From the NCBI GenBank assembly GCA_001898625.1, contig MKUP01000025.1, positions 308,109 through 372,108 on the forward strand: a stretch of DNA of 64,000 bases. The letters run 5' to 3'. Source of the DNA: Burkholderiales bacterium 67-32 (GTDB lineage: Bacteria > Pseudomonadota > Gammaproteobacteria > Burkholderiales > Burkholderiaceae_B). The notes under the pieces were generated by a model. That model saw only the letters and a list, made by a program, of their open reading frames with translations, did no database searches and had not been told where the DNA came from. How positions within the stretch are numbered: the stretch's first letter is position 1; the number at the start of each line of letters is the position of its first letter. A program made the position numbers and the translations under genes. Shown here one piece after another: positions 15,622-25,029 of the stretch.

Positions 15622-17277
15622 TCACATTTCGGGGTAGTTCGGGCCGCCGCCGCCCTCGGGCGCAACCCACACGATATTTTGCGTCGGATCCTTGATGTCA
15701 CAGGTTTTGCAGTGCACGCAGTTCTGAGCGTTGATCTGCAGGCGTTCGCCACTGCTTCCCGGTTGCGTAGCGTTTTTCACGAACTCATAGACCCCCGCCG
15801 GACAATAACGCGATTCCGGGCCAGCATACCTGGCCAAGTTGATGTCGACAGGGACCGACGGGTCCTTGAGCGTCAAGTGCACCGGCTGGTTCTCTTCATG
15901 ACCCGTGTTCGAGATGAACACCGAAGATAGGCGATCGAAGGTGATCTTGCCATCCGGCCTGGGATAAGAGATCGGCCTGAAATCCGAAGCAGATTTCAGG
16001 CACTCGTGGTCGGCGTGCCTGCGGTGCAAGGTCCAGGGCACCTTGCCGCCGAAGAGCTTCTGCTCGATACCCACCATCATCGTCCCCACATACAAACCCT
16101 TGCTCATCCATTGCTTGAAGTTTCGCGCGCGATTTAGTTCCGAATAGAGCCAGCTGCGGTTGAAAGCTTCCGGATAGGCCGGGAGTTCGTCCCGGGCGCG
16201 GCCGGCACCGATGGCATCGAAAGCAGCCTGGGCCGCCAGCATGCCGGTCTTGATCGCGGCGTGGCTACCCTTGATGCGCGAAGCGTTCAGAAACCCCGCA
16301 TCGTCGCCCACCAGCACGCCGCCCGGAAAGATCAGCTTGGGCAACGATAGAAGGCCACCCGCGGTCAATGCGCGCGCGCCATAGGCGAGCCGCTTGCCAT
16401 CCTCGAAGAAGGGCTTGATCATCGGATGCAGCTTGTATCGCTGGAACTCCTCATACGGGCTGAGGTAAGGATTCTGATAGGCCAGGCCGACAACGAAACC
16501 CGCCGCCACCAGATTGTTTTCCAAATGGTAGAGAAAAGAGCCGCCGTAGGTGTCGCTTTTCAGAGGCCAGCCGGCGGTATGGATTACCAGGCCCGGCCTA
16601 TGCCTGGCCGGATCGATCTCCCACAACTCCTTCAGGCCTATGCCGTAAGCCTGCGGATCGGCCCCTTTGTTCAGATCGTACTTGGTCATCAGCCTTTTGC
16701 CGAGGTGACCGCGACACCCTTCGGCGAACACGGTGTACTTGGCAACCAGCTCCATGCCCTCCTGGAAGCCGGCAGTTCGCTCACCATCTCGACCCACGCC
16801 CATATTGCCGGTGGCCACGCCGCGTACGGCGCCTCCCTCGTCATAAAGAATCTCGGTGCCGGCGAAGCCGGCATAGATCTCCACGCCGAGTTCCTCGGCC
16901 TTGGAGGCAAGCCAGCGGCACACGTTTCCCAGGGAGACGACGTAGTTGCCATGGTTCTGAAAGTTTCCGGGCAAAGCGAAGCCGGGTACTTTGAAACCGC
17001 CGGACTCGGACAAAAACAGGAACCGATCCTCCGTAACCGGCTGGTTCAGCGGCGCACCGTCTTGCTTCCAGGTCGGCCATAGCTCGTCAATGGCTACCGG
17101 ATCCATCACCGCGCCGGAAAGAATATGGGCACCGATCGTCGAACCTTTTTCGATCAGGCAGACGCTGATCTCGCCGCCGCTCTCCGAGGCAAGTTGCTTG
17201 AGCTTGATCGCCGCGGCCAGTCCCGCCGGACCGCCGCCAACGATCAGCACGTCATACTCCATTACTTCCATGGTCAT
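15622..17277 (-). CDS. Electron-transfer flavoprotein:ubiquinone oxidoreductase
   Basis: A 551-residue membrane-bound flavoenzyme passing electrons from reduced ETF to ubiquinone. The FAD motif DVLIVGGGPAGLAAA begins the protein, FAEGCRGHLGK is a family signature, and the C-terminal [4Fe-4S] site reads CVHCKTCDIKDPTQNIVW with a closing GGGGPNYPEM. I start it at ATG 17277, 19 bases after the PrpD-like gene; ATGs at 17271 and 17262 are alternatives. Being inside an operon with two acyl-CoA dehydrogenases, it probably serves them. ETF alpha and beta genes are not in this window. Confidence 0.95.
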   Translation of the reverse strand: MTMEVMEYDVLIVGGGPAGLAAAIKLKQLASESGGEISVCLIEKGSTIGAHILSGAVMDPVAIDELWPTWKQDGAPLNQPVTEDRFLFLSESGGFKVPGFALPGNFQNHGNYVVSLGNVCRWLASKAEELGVEIYAGFAGTEILYDEGGAVRGVATGNMGVGRDGERTAGFQEGMELVAKYTVFAEGCRGHLGKRLMTKYDLNKGADPQAYGIGLKELWEIDPARHRPGLVIHTAGWPLKSDTYGGSFLYHLENNLVAAGFVVGLAYQNPYLSPYEEFQRYKLHPMIKPFFEDGKRLAYGARALTAGGLLSLPKLIFPGGVLVGDDAGFLNASRIKGSHAAIKTGMLAAQAAFDAIGAGRARDELPAYPEAFNRSWLYSELNRARNFKQWMSKGLYVGTMMVGIEQKLFGGKVPWTLHRRHADHECLKSASDFRPISYPRPDGKITFDRLSSVFISNTGHEENQPVHLTLKDPSVPVDINLARYAGPESRYCPAGVYEFVKNATQPGSSGERLQINAQNCVHCKTCDIKDPTQNIVWVAPEGGGGPNYPEM

Positions 17278-17296
17278 GCTTTCCAGTAGTTTCCAG

Positions 17297-18670
17297 TCAA
17301 TAGATGGTCGATTCGAGGTGGCGCCATGTTCCCACCGTCTCTCGAAAACAAGGAGCATGTTCCAGGGCGCCGATCGCGCGGCAGAAATCGGCAACCCGAT
17401 TCGCTTCGCAACGCCCTGCGGTCAACTTCCCGAACTTGGTCCGCAGATCGCCGAAACCCATCGGATTGTCCGCATGGCCCTTGGCCGAATCGATCCGGAC
17501 ATCGAAACGGTCACCGCTGGCAAGACGCACCGATAGTCTGCAAGGCGCGGATTGCGGATACCCATCGGATAATGCCGGGTCGACGGTAACCCTGGTTTTT
17601 CTCATCAAGCCCGCCAGTACCGCATCGTCGAGGCGCGCATCATTGAATGAATCCATATCCACGTCGCCGTAGACGAGCATGGTCGCGACGACAAAGGGCA
17701 GGCTGTGATCGGCGGTTTCCGCGGTTCTCGGCGCCCACTTCAATGATTCACTCGCCATTTCATTGAACGATTGCTGATACGTCGCCACGTCGATACTTTC
17801 GATCTGATCCGGCCGGACCACACCGAACAGCCGTTTCGCCGCCCAGGCGGCAGCTTGTCCGTGGTAGCACAATGGGAAATTCTTGAAGTTGACCCGCGCG
17901 ATGCGGTTCGACTCACCGGCGATCGACGGCAGGTCCCAATCGAAGGCCCCGGTTATCTCGAACAAGCCATGCGGTCCCTCAAACACCTCTTCGGGACCGG
18001 TATACCCCTCCCGTGCCAAAAGGACGGCGAACATGCCATTGCGGGCGGCGTTCGCTCCCGCACAGTTCTTCCAATTCGAAAGACTCCCACGCCGTGTTTG
18101 CAGCAATGCAAGATTGGGGGCCAAGGCGAGGGACAGCGCTTGCCCCATTTGTTCCCTGCCCAGACCGAACAACATGCCCGCCCCCATCGCCGATGCGACC
18201 ACGCCGTAAACGGGTTGGTCCCAGCCAAGGGCGTTCAAATCGACGGCATCACAGCAGGCGCAGTAGATCTCGTACGCCGCAATAGTCGCCGCGATGACTT
18301 CCGCGCCGCTCGAGTTACAGGCATCCGCCGCGGCGGCGATGGCGGCAACGACGTCGCTGGGATGTCCGCCGCATTTTTTCCTGTAGGCGTCGCTCAGATC
18401 GAGCAGGCGTAGCATTACACCGTTGGCATAAGCCGCCATCTCCACGCTGGCGGTCCAGTCACAGCCCCAGACCTGGGCAGCCGGCTGCCCCCCCTTGTAG
18501 CGGCCAGCGGTATGGCGGGCTTTGTGCGCCAGGGGCGTATCAAAAGCCCCCAGCGCACATGCGAAGGTATCCACCAGACTGCGTTTGCACGCGTCCACCG
18601 CGGAGGCGGAGAATGAAGCGTCTCTGGCGGAGATCGCGAAATCGACGATTCTGGACGAAGTTTTATCCAT
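17297..18670 (-). CDS. MmgE/PrpD family protein
   Basis: A 457-residue protein of the 2-methylcitrate dehydratase/MmgE family, which includes PrpD, CAD and iminodisuccinate epimerase. Family segments include ACALGAFDTPLAHKA, GCDWTASVEMAAYANG, LLDLSDAYRKKCGGHPSD and the FKNFPLCYHGQAA motif. It lies between a Bug receptor and ETF-QO in the acyl-CoA operon. The family includes dehydratases and isomerases of organic acids, so a hydration/dehydration or isomerisation step is plausible; true methylcitrate dehydration is unlikely with no prpB/prpC near. Confidence 0.85.
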   Translation of the reverse strand: MDKTSSRIVDFAISARDASFSASAVDACKRSLVDTFACALGAFDTPLAHKARHTAGRYKGGQPAAQVWGCDWTASVEMAAYANGVMLRLLDLSDAYRKKCGGHPSDVVAAIAAAADACNSSGAEVIAATIAAYEIYCACCDAVDLNALGWDQPVYGVVASAMGAGMLFGLGREQMGQALSLALAPNLALLQTRRGSLSNWKNCAGANAARNGMFAVLLAREGYTGPEEVFEGPHGLFEITGAFDWDLPSIAGESNRIARVNFKNFPLCYHGQAAAWAAKRLFGVVRPDQIESIDVATYQQSFNEMASESLKWAPRTAETADHSLPFVVATMLVYGDVDMDSFNDARLDDAVLAGLMRKTRVTVDPALSDGYPQSAPCRLSVRLASGDRFDVRIDSAKGHADNPMGFGDLRTKFGKLTAGRCEANRVADFCRAIGALEHAPCFRETVGTWRHLESTIY

Positions 18671-18721
18671 TCCCTATCCGGCCGCTCGCGCGGATCCGGT
18701 CATCGATGATTGCAGGCCGGC

Positions 18722-19708
18722 CTAGACCTGGATGCCGCTCGCTTTGATGATGGGAACGAATCGGGTGACCTGCTCTCGAACGAACCTGGCCGTGGACTCC
18801 GGCGTCGAATCCGTTACCGGATCGATCGCAAGGCCTTGTAGGTCCTTCTGGAACGCCACGTCGCTCATGATCTTGTGAGACCGATCGCCAAGATAGGCCA
18901 CGGTGGCCGCCGGCATGGCCGGAGGCCCGAAAAGCGCGTTGAATGTGTAGGACAGCAGGTCGGGCATCCCGCTCTCGACCGCCGTCGGCACGTCGGGAGC
19001 AATCGGCGAACGCTTGTCCATCGTTATGGCCAGAATGCGGACTCGCCCCATGCGCTGCGCGGCCTCGACCGACGAGAAGGTCGCCATCAGGATAGGAATC
19101 TGGCCGCCGATCAGGTCTTGCACGCTGGTACCGCTTCCCTTGTAGGGAACATGAGGTAGCTCCAGTCCGCCGGCCTGGGTCTTGAACATTTCGCCGGTCA
19201 AGTGATTGATACTGCCGACGCCTGCGGAACCGTAGGCATACTTGCTCGGATTGGCCTTGATCAACGCGATCAACTCTTGAAGATTCCTGGCCGGAACACT
19301 CGGGTGCACCGCGACCACCATGGGAATGATGCCGAGCAGAGCAATCGGCGTGAAGTCCTTCACCGGATCATACGGCTGCTTGCCCATGATGAACGGACTG
19401 ATCGCGTGAGTCGACGATGTCCCGATTTCCAGGGTATATCCGTCCGGCACCGCGCGAACGACCTCCAGGCTGCCGATCGTGCCCCCCGCTCCGCCCTTGT
19501 TTTCCGGCACGACCGACTGGCCCACTGCGGATTCCAGTTTCTGTGCAAAGCGGCGGCCCAGGATATCGGTCTGGCCTCCCGGCGCAAAGGGAATGATCAA
19601 GCGTACGGGACGATTCGGATAAGTGCCCTGTGCCAGCGCAAGCTTTGGTTCAACAAGAGATTGCCCGGCAGCAACACCAGCCGTGGCGAGAAAGACGCGG
19701 CGATCCAT
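18722..19708 (-). CDS. Bug family (TctC-like) substrate-binding protein
   Basis: A 328-residue periplasmic receptor with an N-terminal signal containing MDRRVFLATAGVAAGQS, which looks more like a twin-Arg-style start (only a partial RR motif) than the usual Sec signals of this family. YPNRPVRLIIPFAPGGQTD and HVPYKGSGTSVQD are the diagnostic segments. It is embedded in the acyl-CoA operon, 47 bases after the old yellow enzyme gene, and so probably binds the carboxylic acid that the operon degrades. Confidence 0.92.
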   Translation of the reverse strand: MDRRVFLATAGVAAGQSLVEPKLALAQGTYPNRPVRLIIPFAPGGQTDILGRRFAQKLESAVGQSVVPENKGGAGGTIGSLEVVRAVPDGYTLEIGTSSTHAISPFIMGKQPYDPVKDFTPIALLGIIPMVVAVHPSVPARNLQELIALIKANPSKYAYGSAGVGSINHLTGEMFKTQAGGLELPHVPYKGSGTSVQDLIGGQIPILMATFSSVEAAQRMGRVRILAITMDKRSPIAPDVPTAVESGMPDLLSYTFNALFGPPAMPAATVAYLGDRSHKIMSDVAFQKDLQGLAIDPVTDSTPESTARFVREQVTRFVPIIKASGIQV

Positions 19709-19755
19709 GAGTGTCTCCTAGGTTGTATGACGCTTGCTCAGGGCACAGAGATGGC

Positions 19756-20892
19756 TCATTTGGCGTCTTTTGTGAAACCGGATTTGGTTCGGCGGTTCAA
19801 CCACCACCCATACTGCTTGGGCATCAACGAAAACTCGGCGTCGTAGCCCAGGGCATGGGCTGCGTGGGCGGCCCAGAACGGGTCATAGAGCATTTCGCGG
19901 CCGATTGCGATCAGATCGGCTTGCTGCCGTCGAAGAATCTCGTCCGCCTGCAGCCCATCGATGATCAGGCCTACTGCGGCGGTGGCAATGTCCGCGTCCC
20001 GTCGTATCGCTTCGGCATATGGCACTTGAAATCCGCGATTGGCAACATTGCGCGAAGCTGTCGGAGAGCGGATCGCAATGCCGCTCGCCGAGCAGTCGAC
20101 GAGATCCACACCGCACTTCTTCAGTTCCCTGGCCAGTACGATGGAGTCCTCGATCGTCCAGCCGCCCTCGTCGACCGCAGAAACGCGGAAGAACAGCGGT
20201 TTGCCTTCCGGCCAGGCCTTGCGAACCGCCTTCGAAATTTCCAGGGCGAATCGCATCCGGTTTTCCAGGCTGCCGCCGTATTCATCCGTTCGATGGTTGG
20301 AGGCCGGGGACAGGAATTGATGGATCAGGTAGCCATGCGCGCCATGAACCTCGAGAATGTCGAATCCGGCCTTCTCGGCACGCTGCGCCGTGGCGACCCA
20401 TGCATCGACCACATCGGCTATGTCGCTCTTGGACATGGGACGGGGGATGGGCCATCCTTCCAGGTAGCTTGTCGCACTGGGGCCGATCACCTCCCAGTGC
20501 TCCTCGCCTTCAACTGGCATCGAACGATCGAGCGGACCGAATCCGTCCCACGGCTTGAGCGTACCCGCCTTGCGCCCCGCATGATTGATCTGGATCGCGG
20601 GAACCGCCCCCTGCGCACGGATGAACTGCGTGAGGCGCTTGAGCGGCGCTATCTGCTCGTCCTTCCACAAGCCCATGTCACCGACGGTGCCCAGGCCCCG
20701 ACGCTCGACTTTGGTCGCCTCCACGAAGACCAGCCCCGCACCGCCCATGGCGAACTTGGCGAAATGGGCGAAATGCCAGTCCGTGATGAAGCCATCCACC
20801 GCGCTGTACTGGGCCATGGGGGACACCATCACGCGATTCGGAATCGTGACGTCACGAAGGGTCAACGGGGTAAACAGCAGAGGGATTTTCAT
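19756..20892 (-). CDS. NADH:flavin oxidoreductase (old yellow enzyme, YqjM-like)
   Basis: A 378-residue FMN-dependent ene-reductase of the YqjM/XenA class. It has SPMAQYSAVDG, TDWHFAHF, INHAGRK (active-site His region), the HGAHGYLIHQFLSPASNHR barrel strand and EYGGSLENR. YqjM-type enzymes carry a redox-tuning cysteine in SPMCxYS; here that residue is alanine. ATG 20892 overlaps the preceding stop as ATGA. It would reduce an activated carbon-carbon double bond in an acid or CoA ester of the pathway. Confidence 0.87.
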   Translation of the reverse strand: MKIPLLFTPLTLRDVTIPNRVMVSPMAQYSAVDGFITDWHFAHFAKFAMGGAGLVFVEATKVERRGLGTVGDMGLWKDEQIAPLKRLTQFIRAQGAVPAIQINHAGRKAGTLKPWDGFGPLDRSMPVEGEEHWEVIGPSATSYLEGWPIPRPMSKSDIADVVDAWVATAQRAEKAGFDILEVHGAHGYLIHQFLSPASNHRTDEYGGSLENRMRFALEISKAVRKAWPEGKPLFFRVSAVDEGGWTIEDSIVLARELKKCGVDLVDCSASGIAIRSPTASRNVANRGFQVPYAEAIRRDADIATAAVGLIIDGLQADEILRRQQADLIAIGREMLYDPFWAAHAAHALGYDAEFSLMPKQYGWWLNRRTKSGFTKDAK

Positions 20893-21923
20893 TGGGGCAA
20901 GGGTTTCATATCCGATCGACAAAGGACCAGCGCCTTTCCTATCACTCGGCGCTCGCGAACATCTTCCAAAGCCTCTTTCGCCTTCTCCAACGGATACTCG
21001 GAAGCAATGGCGGGAAGCAGCTTTCCGCCGGCGATGGCTTCGGCCAGTTCCCGGATGTTCCGGGCCCCGCCTTCCGGGAATTTCCTGGAATACGTGTCCC
21101 ATGACACGCCGATCACGGAAGCGCCTTTCAGCAGGGGAAGATTCAGTGGCAAGCGCGGAATCTCCCCGGCCGTGAAACCCACCACCAGATGCCGTCCGTT
21201 CCAGCCCAGGCTCCTGAAGGCCGCCTCCGTATACCTGCCCCCGACCGGGTCGAGCACGACATCGACGCCACGTTCGCCAACGATCGCCTTGATCGCGCTA
21301 CGCAGGTCGTCTTTCTCGTAGTTGATGGTGTAGTCGGCACCGCACTCGGTGCACCGTTTCAGCTTGTCGTCCGATGACGCGCAGGCAATGACCGTGGCCC
21401 CCGACATCTTTCCGAGCTGGACGCCGGCGATGCCCACGCCGCCGGCAGCGCCAAGAACGAGCAGAATGTCCCCTCGGGCAAGCTGCGCACGGTCTTTGAG
21501 CGCGTGGTAGCTGGTGCCATAGGCCAATGGGAATGCAGCGGCATGCCGCATGTCCATGCCCGCGGGGATCTTCCAGAATCGATCGGCGGCAACCACGGCC
21601 GACTCGGCAAAGCCCCCCGAGCGCGTAATGGCGACACCGGCATCGCCGGGTTCGATACCCGTCACGCCGGGCCCAATCTTTTCGACCACGCCGGAAAATT
21701 CATAGCCTGGAATGAACGGCAAGGCTGGACGATGCTGGTACAGATTGTCCAGCATCAAGAGATCCGGAAAATTGGCGGACGCGGCGTGCACCCGGACAAG
21801 CACTTCCCCCGCCCGCGGTACGGGTGTCTCGACATCCCTCACCGCCAGGGACGCAGGCGAATAAGACCCGCGTTCGCCGGAGCCATGCTCTCCAAAGGCT
21901 GTACAGACAAGGGCACGCATCAT
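20889..21923 (-). CDS. NADPH:quinone oxidoreductase-like MDR protein
   Basis: A 344-residue medium-chain dehydrogenase/reductase without the zinc ligands of alcohol dehydrogenases, placing it with quinone reductases or enoyl reductases. Segments: ANFPDLLML, PFIPGYEFSGVVE, the dinucleotide-binding VLGAAGGVGIAGVQLGK and VDVVLDPVGGRYTEAAFRS. The start shares one base with the previous stop. Such proteins can reduce enoyl-CoAs or acryloyl-CoA (AcuI type), which would fit its neighbours, or quinones. Confidence 0.85.
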   Translation of the reverse strand: MMRALVCTAFGEHGSGERGSYSPASLAVRDVETPVPRAGEVLVRVHAASANFPDLLMLDNLYQHRPALPFIPGYEFSGVVEKIGPGVTGIEPGDAGVAITRSGGFAESAVVAADRFWKIPAGMDMRHAAAFPLAYGTSYHALKDRAQLARGDILLVLGAAGGVGIAGVQLGKMSGATVIACASSDDKLKRCTECGADYTINYEKDDLRSAIKAIVGERGVDVVLDPVGGRYTEAAFRSLGWNGRHLVVGFTAGEIPRLPLNLPLLKGASVIGVSWDTYSRKFPEGGARNIRELAEAIAGGKLLPAIASEYPLEKAKEALEDVRERRVIGKALVLCRSDMKPLPQ

Positions 21924-22708
21924 CAGGCCTTGTTCTTGCGATCCAGAAATGCCGCGACACGCTCGCGGTGGTCGGGCGTCTCGCGCAGGATGGAGGTATG
22001 GGACGACACCATGTCCAGATGCGATGCGAGCGTCATCGTCATGCCCTGGTAGATGGAGCGTTTGTAGGCACGCACCGCCTCGAAGGGCTGCGCCGCGATG
22101 GTCCGCGCAAGCTCTTTGGCGGCGCTCAACGCCTCGCCTTCCGGTACGACGCGATTGACCAGGCCTATGCGCTCGGCCTCGGCCGCATCGATGACACGGC
22201 CGGTCCAGCACAACTCCAGCGCCCGGGCGGTTCCGATCAGGCGCGGCAAGTACCAGGTACCCCCGTCCCCCGCGATCAGCCCGACGTTGATGTAGCTCTC
22301 GGCCATGGTTGCCGTCTGCGCCATGATGCGTAGATCGCACATCAGCGCCATATCCATGCCTGCACCGCGCGCGGTGCCATTGACCGCGGCGATGACAGGC
22401 TTGTCCATTCGTTCAAGCGCGAAGGCAATCTTGTGCACGTGGCGAAAAAGAAAATCCTTGCGTTCGAGCGCATCGTTGTTCGCGCGCTCTTTCTGGGCAT
22501 TGACGTCGCCGCCGGTGCAAAATGCCTTCCCCGCGCCGGTCAGGATGATCGCCTTCACCGCCGGGTCCTCGGCCGCCTCTTCGAGGATCGCGTTCCACCT
22601 GATGATCATTGCCTTGGTGAAGGCGTTGTACTTTTCGGGACGATTCAGGGTCAGGACGGCAATGCCGTCCGTGTCGACCTCGAACAAGATCAGGTTGTCT
22701 TCGCTCAT
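21923..22708 (-). CDS. Enoyl-CoA hydratase/isomerase (crotonase family)
   Basis: A 261-residue crotonase. The oxyanion hole is formed by KAFCTGGDVN and by NGTARGAGMDMALMCD. One catalytic acid is present (ESYINVGLIAGDGG), but the first glutamate of true hydratases is aspartate here (GAGMDMAL), so it may be an isomerase or act on an unusual substrate. The start overlaps the CoA-transferase stop (ATGA), showing translational coupling in the acyl-CoA operon. Confidence 0.87.
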   Translation of the reverse strand: MSEDNLILFEVDTDGIAVLTLNRPEKYNAFTKAMIIRWNAILEEAAEDPAVKAIILTGAGKAFCTGGDVNAQKERANNDALERKDFLFRHVHKIAFALERMDKPVIAAVNGTARGAGMDMALMCDLRIMAQTATMAESYINVGLIAGDGGTWYLPRLIGTARALELCWTGRVIDAAEAERIGLVNRVVPEGEALSAAKELARTIAAQPFEAVRAYKRSIYQGMTMTLASHLDMVSSHTSILRETPDHRERVAAFLDRKNKA

Positions 22709-23919
22709 GACTCGGTCTCTTCCGCAGTAGGTCTGGTACTTGCGCGTACCGCGCATTGTTTGATTTGGGAGGGCCCATATCCCAGCAGTCCGCCCAGGAT
22801 TTCCTGGCCGTGCTCGCCCAGCTGCGGGATGTGCGGCTTCGGTGCCGCGTCCGTACCGGGCATGGCGAACGGGGCATTGGGGATCAGGTAGCTGCCCGCC
22901 GGATCCACCACTTTCGTCATGGAACCCCGGTAGACGACCTGAGGATCGGCGATCGCCTCCGCGACCGTCATATAACGGCTGCACGGCACTCCGTCGGCCA
23001 GAAGGTGGTCCTCGCATTCAAGGCCGGTGCGTACCTTCGTCCACTCTCCGATCAGATCCATCAGTTCGCCCCAGTGCGCCTCCCTGGCGCGCGTACGAGA
23101 GAACCGCGGATCTTCGATCCACTCCGGATGGCCTACGGACCTGGCCAGGAGCTCGAAGTTCTTTTGGCTGGTGGGAGCCAGCACGATATGGCCGTCGATG
23201 GTCTTGAGAGGTTGGTAGACACGCACCTTCTCGTCGGTGGGCGCCTGCGCTTCCTGAACTTCGTAGACCAGGATGTTCAGCATCCCGTCGAATAGCGAGA
23301 CATCCAGGTATTGGCCCCTGCCCGTGCGCAGGCGCTGGATGTACGCAGCCTGGACTGCACTGAAGGCGGATATCCCGCCGAACAAATCTCCGGTAAAGGT
23401 GGCGGTGTTGGCCGGCTGATCCGCCTTCTGGTAACCCATTTGCGCATGATCGAAACCGGAGGCCGCATGCACCATGGGAGCATAGGCCGGGCGCAAGGAT
23501 TTAGGGCCGGTTTGGCCAAAACCCGAAATGGAACAATAGATCAGATCGGATCGCCCCTCGGAGAGCGCCTTATAGCCGACACCAAGACGGTCGGCAACAC
23601 CCGGCCGCCAATTCTCCACCACGATGTCGCACTTCTGCGCCAGGGCCTTGGCGGTGGCAACGCCCACAGCGCTCTTCAGATTGAGCACGATGCATTTCTT
23701 GCCGGCGTTCAACTGCCCGAAGAAGCTGCTGTAGCCGTTGCGGACAGGACGCCGCGAACGGTTGTGATCGCCTTCCGGAGGTTCGACCTTGATGACTTCC
23801 GCGCCCAGGTCCGCTAGCAGACGGGTGCAATACGGCCCCGACATCATGTTTGTGAAGTCAAGAACTCTCACCCCCGCAAAGGGACCGGGATGGAGAGCAG
23901 GTTGCGTGGCTGCTGACAT
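22705..23919 (-). CDS. CaiB/BaiF (family III) CoA-transferase
   Basis: A 404-residue CoA-transferase. Family III enzymes form an aspartyl-CoA anhydride; the predicted nucleophile is D178 in TATFTGDLFGG. Other marks: VLDFTNMMSGPYCTRLLADLG, EVIKVEPPEGD and ISGFGQTGPK. ATG 23919 is chosen because the protein's conserved part starts soon after. With no acyl-CoA ligase in the cluster, this enzyme and the one at 27320 are candidates for activating the acid substrate with CoA from a recycled thioester. Confidence 0.9.
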   Translation of the reverse strand: MSAATQPALHPGPFAGVRVLDFTNMMSGPYCTRLLADLGAEVIKVEPPEGDHNRSRRPVRNGYSSFFGQLNAGKKCIVLNLKSAVGVATAKALAQKCDIVVENWRPGVADRLGVGYKALSEGRSDLIYCSISGFGQTGPKSLRPAYAPMVHAASGFDHAQMGYQKADQPANTATFTGDLFGGISAFSAVQAAYIQRLRTGRGQYLDVSLFDGMLNILVYEVQEAQAPTDEKVRVYQPLKTIDGHIVLAPTSQKNFELLARSVGHPEWIEDPRFSRTRAREAHWGELMDLIGEWTKVRTGLECEDHLLADGVPCSRYMTVAEAIADPQVVYRGSMTKVVDPAGSYLIPNAPFAMPGTDAAPKPHIPQLGEHGQEILGGLLGYGPSQIKQCAVRASTRPTAEETES

Positions 23920-23942
23920 GAGGACTTCGGCTCCGAAAATTT

Positions 23943-25019
23943 CTACTTGGAAAACTGCGCGGGAATGGGGGCGATCACGCGCCAAAGCGCCTCGCCACCC
24001 TGCGTCGCGACATGCCGTCCAATCCACTCGGCCCATTCGCGCTCATCTCCGAACTCCTCGCGCCAGGACCAGACGCGCCGGGTCGACAGGTGCAGCGCGT
24101 GCTCCTTGGTGAACCCCATGGCGCCGTGAATTTCGTGGGCGATGGCGCTGACGATGCCGGCGGCTTCGGAAGCCCGGACCTTGGCGACCGCAATCGCGAA
24201 CGGCGAGGCCTGTTGGGCCAGGCCCTCGACGGCGGTTTGCACGGCCGCGGAGGCGGCTGCCACTTCACCGGCCAGAACAGCAGCCTGCTGTTGGATAGCC
24301 TGGAATTTCGCAATGGGCTTGCCGAACTGGATCCGCTCTTGGGCATAAGTGACCGAACTAGCAAGAATGGTCTCAAGAGCGCCGGAAATGGCACATGCAC
24401 GCGCCAACGCACCAAGCGCGTGGACTTCGCCGGGCGACATCCCGCGCTCGATCGCCACATCGGCTTCGTCAACGATGGCATCGCCGAAATCCACGGTATC
24501 GCGCGGCTCGTTGGCAAGGTTCTCCGCCTGGTGTCGGACGGCCGGCTTTCTGACCACGACGGTTGCCGGCTTTTGGTCACACATCGCGGTAACGACGACA
24601 AAGGAGGCATGCCGCGCCCAGGGAACGCGGTGCACCACCCCACTGAGTCGCCACTGCCGATTCACCCTGCGCAATTGCACCTGCGTTCCCCCTGACATGG
24701 GAGCAATCGTGGCCGGCCCCTCCACGGGCGGCAGGCCAGCCGCCGACAGCAGCATCTCGGCCAGCAGCGTTTCGGCCAAGGGCGCATGCAAGGAATAGGC
24801 GCCGGCGACTTTCAACAACGAAAATGCATCGGCCAGGTCGCACCCCGGTCCGCCGCGCGCTTCCGCCGTGGCCGCAAGAGTCAGTCCGGAATCTTCGAGA
24901 GCCGTCCAGACAGCTTCTGGCCACCCTCCTCGTTCTGCCGTTTCGATGGCCTGGCGGGTGCAGTAATCCCCGAAAAGACGTCTTGCGGGGTCCAATAACA
25001 GTTCGCGTTCGGTAGTCAT
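23943..25019 (-). CDS. Acyl-CoA dehydrogenase family protein, small type
   Basis: A 358-residue acyl-CoA dehydrogenase homologue. C-terminal marks include YAQERIQFGKPIAKFQAIQQQ and HEIHGAMGFTKEHALH; the N-terminal FAD/substrate region is shorter and poorly conserved. Paired with the 387-residue homologue ten bases upstream, it resembles the small partner of two-gene dehydrogenases (pimeloyl-CoA PimC/PimD or actinobacterial alpha2beta2 FadE pairs). The heteromer is inference. No clear catalytic glutamate is seen at the usual sites. Confidence 0.85.
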   Translation of the reverse strand: MTTERELLLDPARRLFGDYCTRQAIETAERGGWPEAVWTALEDSGLTLAATAEARGGPGCDLADAFSLLKVAGAYSLHAPLAETLLAEMLLSAAGLPPVEGPATIAPMSGGTQVQLRRVNRQWRLSGVVHRVPWARHASFVVVTAMCDQKPATVVVRKPAVRHQAENLANEPRDTVDFGDAIVDEADVAIERGMSPGEVHALGALARACAISGALETILASSVTYAQERIQFGKPIAKFQAIQQQAAVLAGEVAAASAAVQTAVEGLAQQASPFAIAVAKVRASEAAGIVSAIAHEIHGAMGFTKEHALHLSTRRVWSWREEFGDEREWAEWIGRHVATQGGEALWRVIAPIPAQFSK

Positions 25020-25029
25020 CGGGGCAATC

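Noticed and set aside
17297..18670. A methylcitrate cycle based on the PrpD-like and PrpF-like genes
   Set aside because: The two genes are 25 kb apart and no prpB, prpC or acnD is present; both families have wider roles.
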